This document shows, in pieces, positions 59,334 to 64,000 of a DNA stretch of 64,000 nt. The position numbers and the translations under genes are program-made. Each line of letters opens with the position of its first letter. Position 1 is the first letter of the stretch. The stretch comes from VRUE01 sp045805805 (lineage in GTDB: Bacteria > Actinomycetota > Thermoleophilia > Solirubrobacterales > 70-9), in assembly GCA_045805805.1 (NCBI GenBank), contig JBJMKO010000044.1, forward strand, positions 32,782 to 96,781, in the 5' to 3' direction. Under the pieces are notes generated by a model. The model was not told the DNA's origin, made no database searches, and saw nothing but the letters and a program-made list of their open reading frames with translations.

Positions 59334-62300
59334 GTGATAGGCACCGCTAAGGAATCGTCTGTGAGACCGAAATCATCGAGGGTGAGCAAGCCGCGCATGC
59401 GATTCGGCATCGTCGCGGCCCTGTTGGCGATCTTGGCCCTCGCCCTTCCGGCCTTCTCCTCGGCCGATCCGCTTGGCTCCGTGAGCCTGTTCAAAACCGG
59501 CCTGCGGTCGAACGCGTTCATCCCCACCGTCACTCCTGGGCCCGACGGCAACAGCTGGTTCGTCGACTCCAAGGAATTCGCCGGCACTCCCGCCTTCGGT
59601 CGGATCACTCCCGAAGGGACGATCACCGAGTACATCTCGGGCACCAACCTCAGCGGCCTCAACGAAGGCGGCAAACCGGTGGCGATCGTCGCCGCCCCCA
59701 AAAGCGAAAAATACCTCTGGTTCACCGATCGCGGTACCACACCGGCGATCGGCGTCATCGACTCGGCGAGCCCAGAAGCAGTGGTAAAAGAGTGCTCGGC
59801 CGGCCTAAACCCGGGGAGCATGCCGCTGGGCATCGCGGTCGGCCCTGACGGTAACCTCTGGTTCACCGACGGCGGCACCACTCGGGCGATCGGCACGATC
59901 GACCCGAGCAACTGCAAAATCGAAGAGTTCTCGACCGGCCTGAATGCGGAAAGTGCGCCGAGGGGAATCGTCGCCGGACCGGACGGCAACCTCTGGTTCA
60001 CTGATAGCAGCGTGACCACCCGAGCGATCGGCAAGGTCAACCCGACCACCCATGCGATCGAAGAGTTCGCCACCGGTGAAAACTCAGAACCTGGGTTTAC
60101 GAACTCTCCCTTGGGCCCATGGGGAATCGCCGCAGGCCCCGACGGCAATGTTTGGTTCGCCGAAAACGGCAACAACGCGACCGAAGGCCGTTCTGAAGCA
60201 GGCAAGGCAATAGGACGCATCACGCCCTCGGGCACGATCACCTACTTCAGCACCGGCCTCGCTCCGGCCAGCAAGCCCACAGGGTTGACAGCGGCTCCCG
60301 ACGGCAAGCTCTGGTTCACCGACGGCAGCGGGATCACCGAGAAACAAGGACTTGCGTTCTCGGGAGCCACGGGCGGACAGGAATTCGAAGTCTGCGACGA
60401 AGCTGCCAAAAAATGCGCGAAATTCAAATACACCACCATCACCAGCACGACTACTCGCACCACCACGAAAAACGCCATCAAAGCGGCCTATGAAACCGTC
60501 TATGGCGCGGGCACGATCGGCGCCCTGAGCAGTCCCGCCACCACCTGCGGCGGCACCTGCAGCTTCACCGTCCCGTTCGAGGAATTCGGCAAACTGGTTG
60601 CCACCAACGTCGGGCAGACCGCCTGCAAAACCGGAGGAACGGGTACCTGCTCCACCTCCACGACTGAAAATGGCATTCCGCAGGCCGTTGGCAGCATTAC
60701 AACCGGGGGCAGTATCACCAGGTACCCCGTCGACGGCCTCTACAGCGCCAACGGTCTCGCGTATGGACCGGGTGGAAACGTTTGGTTCTCTGCCGGAGTC
60801 ACGTCCGCGGCGCAGATCGGCAAGCTCGGAGTCGAAGCCGAGACCCTCACAGTCAAAAAGACTGGCACGGGCACCGGCACGGTGACGAGCACCCCGAGCG
60901 GCATCAACTGCGGCTCTGAATGCGCGGCCGGATTCGTCAAAGGCGAAACAGTCAAACTGAGCCAGTCGGCGGCCGAAGGCTCCAAATTCACCGGCTGGTC
61001 GGGAGCCTGCTCAGGCACCGGGGCGTGCGAAGTGACGATGTCTGAAGCGAAGGAAGTCAAAGCGAACTTCGACCCGATCCCTTACCTGCTTACGGTCAGC
61101 AAGACCGGCTCGGGCACGGGCGCCGTGACGAGCTCTCCTGCCGGCATCAACTGCGGCTCCGAATGCTCGGCCGAATTCAACTATGGAACCGTCGTCTCGC
61201 TCAGCCAGGAAGCGGGCAAAGGCTCCAAATTTACCGGCTGGTCGGGAGCCTGCTCGGGCACCGGCGAATGCAAAGTGACGCTGAGCAAATCCGAGGGAGT
61301 CACGGCCAACTTCGACCTGATTCCGAAATACGCCCTCACCGTCAAAAAAACCGGCTTGGGCACGGGCACGGTGATCAGCTCACCGTCCGGCATCAACTGC
61401 GGATCGGAATGCTCGGCCGAATACTACGAAGGCACCGAAGTCACGCTCAGCCAGGAAGCCTCTCCAGGCTCCAAATTCACCGGCTGGGGCGGCGCCTGCT
61501 CGGGCACCGGCACCTGCAAAGTGACGATGAGCGCGGCCAAAGAAGTCACGGCCAACTTCGACAAAATCCCAGGCCCAACCAACCGCCGCACCATAACCCT
61601 GACCAAGACCCCCGCCGGCAACGCCGGAGCGGGCCTGGGCTCGGTCTCATCCAAACCAAAGGGCATCAAGTGCGCCCAGACCTGCAACGAAGCCGTCGGC
61701 CGCTTCTTCAAGGAACAGGCCGTCGTCCTCACCGCAGTGCCCTCGGGTGAAGGCTCTTCCTTCGACAAATGGGAAGGCTGCCCCGAACCCGCAGGCCTCA
61801 TCTGCACGGTCCCCGCAGGCAAAGCAGGCAAATCGATCAAAGCCATTTTCAAAGGCACATCGAAAGCATTCACGCCAGCCGAGGCGCTGACGCTCTCCAA
61901 GGGCGAAAGCGAGCAGAACTTCGGCTGGGGCACGGTCAAAGCCGCAGGCCTGACCTGCGAAGCCGAATGCGACGGCACCGTGGCCCTCTACCAGGGCCCG
62001 GTCACCGTGCCCAAATTCAAAGCCGGCAAAACGGTCGAACTGAAAGAGACCCCGGCCTTTGGCTCCAAATTCGTCGGCTGGACCGGCGCCTGCTCAGGCA
62101 CCGAAACCAGCTGCAAAGTGACGATGGAAGAAGCCAAGTCGGTCACGGCTGAATTCGCGGCCGTGCCCAACAAAGCGCTGACGGTCGAAAAGGCCTACGA
62201 AGGCGGCCTCGGCTCAGTTGCCTCCAAACCGAAGGGGATCAACTGCGGGACGACCTGCACCGCCACCTCGGCCAACATGCCCGAAGGCACGAGCGTCCTG

Positions 62301-62741
62301 CTCACCGCCAAAGCGGCCACCACCACCCCGGCGACGACGTTCGTCAAATGGGAAGGCGGCGACTGCGAAGGCAAAACCGAAGCGACCTGCACGGTCGGCA
62401 TGGACAAAGCCGAAACGGTCAAAGCGGTCTTCTCGGGACCGGTGAAAGCCATCAACAAAGCCAAAACGCTGGCCCTGGCCAAGGAAGGCAGCGGCTTCGG
62501 CACGATCAAAGCAGGGGGCCTGACCTGCGAAGTGTCCTGCACAGGGGCCACCTCGCTCTACTACGGCCCGGTAACCGAACCGAAATTCAAAGCCGGCGCC
62601 AAAGTGATCCTCAAAGCCACCCCGGCCCCGGGATCCACGGCGGTCACCTGGTCTGGCTGCAAAGTGCTGAACGCCACCGAATGCGAAGTGGTGATGGAAA
62701 CCAACGCGTCGGTCACCGCCAAATTCGACGAACTGGAATAG
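59334..62741 (+). CDS. Large exported protein: Vgb/NHL-like beta-propeller plus InlB-like beta repeats
   Basis: 1135 residues from GTG 59334, with AAGGAG 7 nt upstream. Signal peptide around residues 22-45 (IVAALLAILALALPAFSSA). A virginiamycin-B-lyase-like propeller (about 50-330) has repeated GPDGNLWFTD blades. A spacer region with Cys pairs follows, then at least five divergent InlB B-type repeats (about 505-1130): SGINCGSEC, SKFTGWSGACSGTGACEV, VTANFD. No cell-wall anchor seen. Likely surface-associated; any enzymatic role is unproven. Glu and Lys are mostly GAA and AAA. Confidence 0.88.
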   Translation: MIGTAKESSVRPKSSRVSKPRMRFGIVAALLAILALALPAFSSADPLGSVSLFKTGLRSNAFIPTVTPGPDGNSWFVDSKEFAGTPAFGRITPEGTITEYISGTNLSGLNEGGKPVAIVAAPKSEKYLWFTDRGTTPAIGVIDSASPEAVVKECSAGLNPGSMPLGIAVGPDGNLWFTDGGTTRAIGTIDPSNCKIEEFSTGLNAESAPRGIVAGPDGNLWFTDSSVTTRAIGKVNPTTHAIEEFATGENSEPGFTNSPLGPWGIAAGPDGNVWFAENGNNATEGRSEAGKAIGRITPSGTITYFSTGLAPASKPTGLTAAPDGKLWFTDGSGITEKQGLAFSGATGGQEFEVCDEAAKKCAKFKYTTITSTTTRTTTKNAIKAAYETVYGAGTIGALSSPATTCGGTCSFTVPFEEFGKLVATNVGQTACKTGGTGTCSTSTTENGIPQAVGSITTGGSITRYPVDGLYSANGLAYGPGGNVWFSAGVTSAAQIGKLGVEAETLTVKKTGTGTGTVTSTPSGINCGSECAAGFVKGETVKLSQSAAEGSKFTGWSGACSGTGACEVTMSEAKEVKANFDPIPYLLTVSKTGSGTGAVTSSPAGINCGSECSAEFNYGTVVSLSQEAGKGSKFTGWSGACSGTGECKVTLSKSEGVTANFDLIPKYALTVKKTGLGTGTVISSPSGINCGSECSAEYYEGTEVTLSQEASPGSKFTGWGGACSGTGTCKVTMSAAKEVTANFDKIPGPTNRRTITLTKTPAGNAGAGLGSVSSKPKGIKCAQTCNEAVGRFFKEQAVVLTAVPSGEGSSFDKWEGCPEPAGLICTVPAGKAGKSIKAIFKGTSKAFTPAEALTLSKGESEQNFGWGTVKAAGLTCEAECDGTVALYQGPVTVPKFKAGKTVELKETPAFGSKFVGWTGACSGTETSCKVTMEEAKSVTAEFAAVPNKALTVEKAYEGGLGSVASKPKGINCGTTCTATSANMPEGTSVLLTAKAATTTPATTFVKWEGGDCEGKTEATCTVGMDKAETVKAVFSGPVKAINKAKTLALAKEGSGFGTIKAGGLTCEVSCTGATSLYYGPVTEPKFKAGAKVILKATPAPGSTAVTWSGCKVLNATECEVVMETNASVTAKFDELE

Positions 62742-62784
62742 GCGGAGGCAGCACTAAGCACGAGTAACCAAGAAGCAAGGCCAA

Positions 62785-62814
62785 GGCCGCGGGGACCGGG
62801 GGGTCCCCGCGGCC
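62785..62814. terminator. Strong GC hairpin after the propeller/InlB-repeat gene
   Basis: GGCCGCGGGGACC, loop GGGG, GGTCCCCGCGGCC (13-bp perfect stem), extended by GCCAA/AAGGC-like flanks. No T tract. Confidence 0.7.
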
Positions 62815-62845
62815 AAGGCTCTTCTACAGGGAGAGAGGGAAGCGA

Positions 62846-64000
62846 ATGGGATCTGGCGGAAACGAAGGAAGAAGCAACAAGGCACTACTGCTGAGCGCCC
62901 TGCTCACGGCCTTTTTCCTCCTCGCAGCCCAAGCCCAGGCTGCCCCCACCCACGCGCGTAATGAAGCCCTCGACGTAACCGGCCTAAACCACGCCTGCGG
63001 CGTAGCCACAGACTCCAAAGGCGACCTCTACGCCTCCTCCGCCGGCGACTCCAAGGTAAAGGTCTACAACCCCTCCCACGTCCTGCTGACCGAAATCTCG
63101 GACGCAAACACCCCCTGCGGCCTCGCCGTCACCACCACCGGCACCCTCTACGTCTCCGAGCGCTCAACCGGCGAAGTAGTCCGCTTCAAACCCAACGCCT
63201 ACCCCTTCTCGGGCACGCCGACCTACGGCCCGCGCGAAGTCATCAACTCCAGCACCAAAGCCAAGGGCATCGCGGTCGACCCGACCGACAACCGCCTCTA
63301 CGTCGCTGCGGGCGACCACATCGCCGTCTACAAATCCGACGGCACCTTCGAAGCCAACCTCGGTGAAGGCAAACTCTCCGAAGCCACCGGCGTCGCCCCC
63401 TACACCTACTCCAACGGCACGGTGACCGACCGCTACCTCTGGGTTGCCGACGCGGCGGGCCTCGCGGCGGACAAGCTCCTCCTCTTTGCCGCCCTCAGCA
63501 CGGAAATCAGCGCCCTGGCGCTGCGGCGCGAACTGAACGGTGCCAGCACGCCCGACGGGTCCATCGGCTTCGGCTCTGCCGGCGCCTACCTCGCGGCCGA
63601 CCCGGGCAACCGCTCAGGGGAAAAATGCGTCTCGGTCTCCTCCCAGGCCTGCAGCGCCGGGCACCTCTTTCTCTACGACTCAGCCCACAAAGCCCTCGAC
63701 GAGTTCGACGCTTCCGGCGAATACCTCGACCGCACCGCCTTCGCGGGCTTCGCCGGCGCGGAACCGACCCAGGTCGCGGTCGACCGCTCGGGCGAGGCGA
63801 CCGACGGCACTCTCTACGTCACCGCCGGCTCGGGCTCAGGCGCCAAGGCGCTCGCCTTCGGCCCGCTTAAACAGCCCAGCCGCAAAACCCTGAAGAAACC
63901 CTCCGAAGAAGCAGGCGGGCTCTCCCAGGAACTGAAAAACGCCCGAGCGGTGGCCACCGACTCCCACGGCAACGTCTACGCGGCGACGCCCAGCGAAATC
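62846..64000 (+). CDS. Secreted NHL-repeat-like protein (3' end outside window)
   Basis: At least 385 residues, from ATG 62846 preceded by GAGAGAGGGA. Signal peptide (LLLSALLTAFFLLAAQAQA). Repeated blades: CGVATDSKGDLYASS, CGLAVTTTGTLYVSER, KGIAVDPTDNRLYVAA, TQVAVDRSGEATDGTLYVT, AVATDSHGNVYAATP, as in NHL-type propellers. Continues past the window edge. Tandem with the previous exported protein. Confidence 0.88.
   Translation, partial: MGSGGNEGRSNKALLLSALLTAFFLLAAQAQAAPTHARNEALDVTGLNHACGVATDSKGDLYASSAGDSKVKVYNPSHVLLTEISDANTPCGLAVTTTGTLYVSERSTGEVVRFKPNAYPFSGTPTYGPREVINSSTKAKGIAVDPTDNRLYVAAGDHIAVYKSDGTFEANLGEGKLSEATGVAPYTYSNGTVTDRYLWVADAAGLAADKLLLFAALSTEISALALRRELNGASTPDGSIGFGSAGAYLAADPGNRSGEKCVSVSSQACSAGHLFLYDSAHKALDEFDASGEYLDRTAFAGFAGAEPTQVAVDRSGEATDGTLYVTAGSGSGAKALAFGPLKQPSRKTLKKPSEEAGGLSQELKNARAVATDSHGNVYAATPSEI

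Overview
The window is high-GC DNA from an actinobacterium, most plausibly a Thermoleophilia/Solirubrobacterales-type soil lineage. This is an inference from the very high GC, frequent GTG/TTG (and probably CTG) starts, an actinobacterial-style initiator tRNA, a sigma/anti-sigma fusion, and very large secreted proteins (beta-helix, NHL/Vgb propellers, InlB-like repeats). No rRNA is present to settle it.

Region 1 (1-27913) is ordinary chromosome: UbiB-type kinase, rplY-pth, enoyl-CoA hydratase, a secreted beta-helix protein, GMC oxidoreductase, polysaccharide deacetylase, mfd, a parvulin foldase, eno-ftsB-like, a polytopic glycosyltransferase-like protein, a nuclease, class I aldolase, a rhomboid-like protein, a UPF0173 hydrolase, an ECF sigma factor fused to its anti-sigma region, tRNA-Leu, a TPP enzyme, Ppx/GppA and tRNA-fMet. 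It carries three unrelated families of inverted-repeat elements. Families A and B are inserted in frame inside protein genes. Family C sits at gene 3' ends and has arms whose sequence differs at each locus.

Region 2 (27914-53330, with a secondary edge at 54326) is a genomic island. The 3' half of tRNA-fMet is repeated exactly (44 bp) at 53287-53330 and in decayed form at 54287-54326. Cargo in order: a TIGR02391-like protein, a PIN-like protein with a membrane partner, a graspetide-type RiPP cluster (precursor candidate, ATP-grasp ligase, membrane protein), a HEPN-like protein, an SSB-like protein followed by four consecutive XRE regulators, a complete selenocysteine system (selD, selA, selB, tRNA-Sec), a mau-like redox cassette, recombinase debris, several unrecognised genes (two with HEPN-like motifs), and toxin-antitoxin pairs.

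The most interesting part is 37383-45461. Directly behind selA-selB-tRNA-Sec lies a compact operon with a consensus promoter: a Tat-exported protein, a MauE-like membrane protein, a MauD-like thioredoxin, a 13-cysteine MauA-like peptide, a polytopic membrane protein whose reading frame is interrupted by a single UGA followed by a small hairpin, and a lipoprotein foldase. I propose that this UGA encodes selenocysteine (codon 38), making the membrane protein the client of the adjacent Sec machinery and part of a disulfide-handling pathway for the Cys-rich peptide.

Region 3 (about 53600-64000) returns to chromosome-like sequence: RelE-type and VapBC-type toxin-antitoxin pairs, a frameshifted HigB toxin, a RibD-C/DHFR-like reductase, cupin, cytochrome P450, a DUF1360 membrane protein, a 1135-residue exported propeller/InlB-repeat protein, and the start of a secreted NHL-repeat protein that runs off the end.
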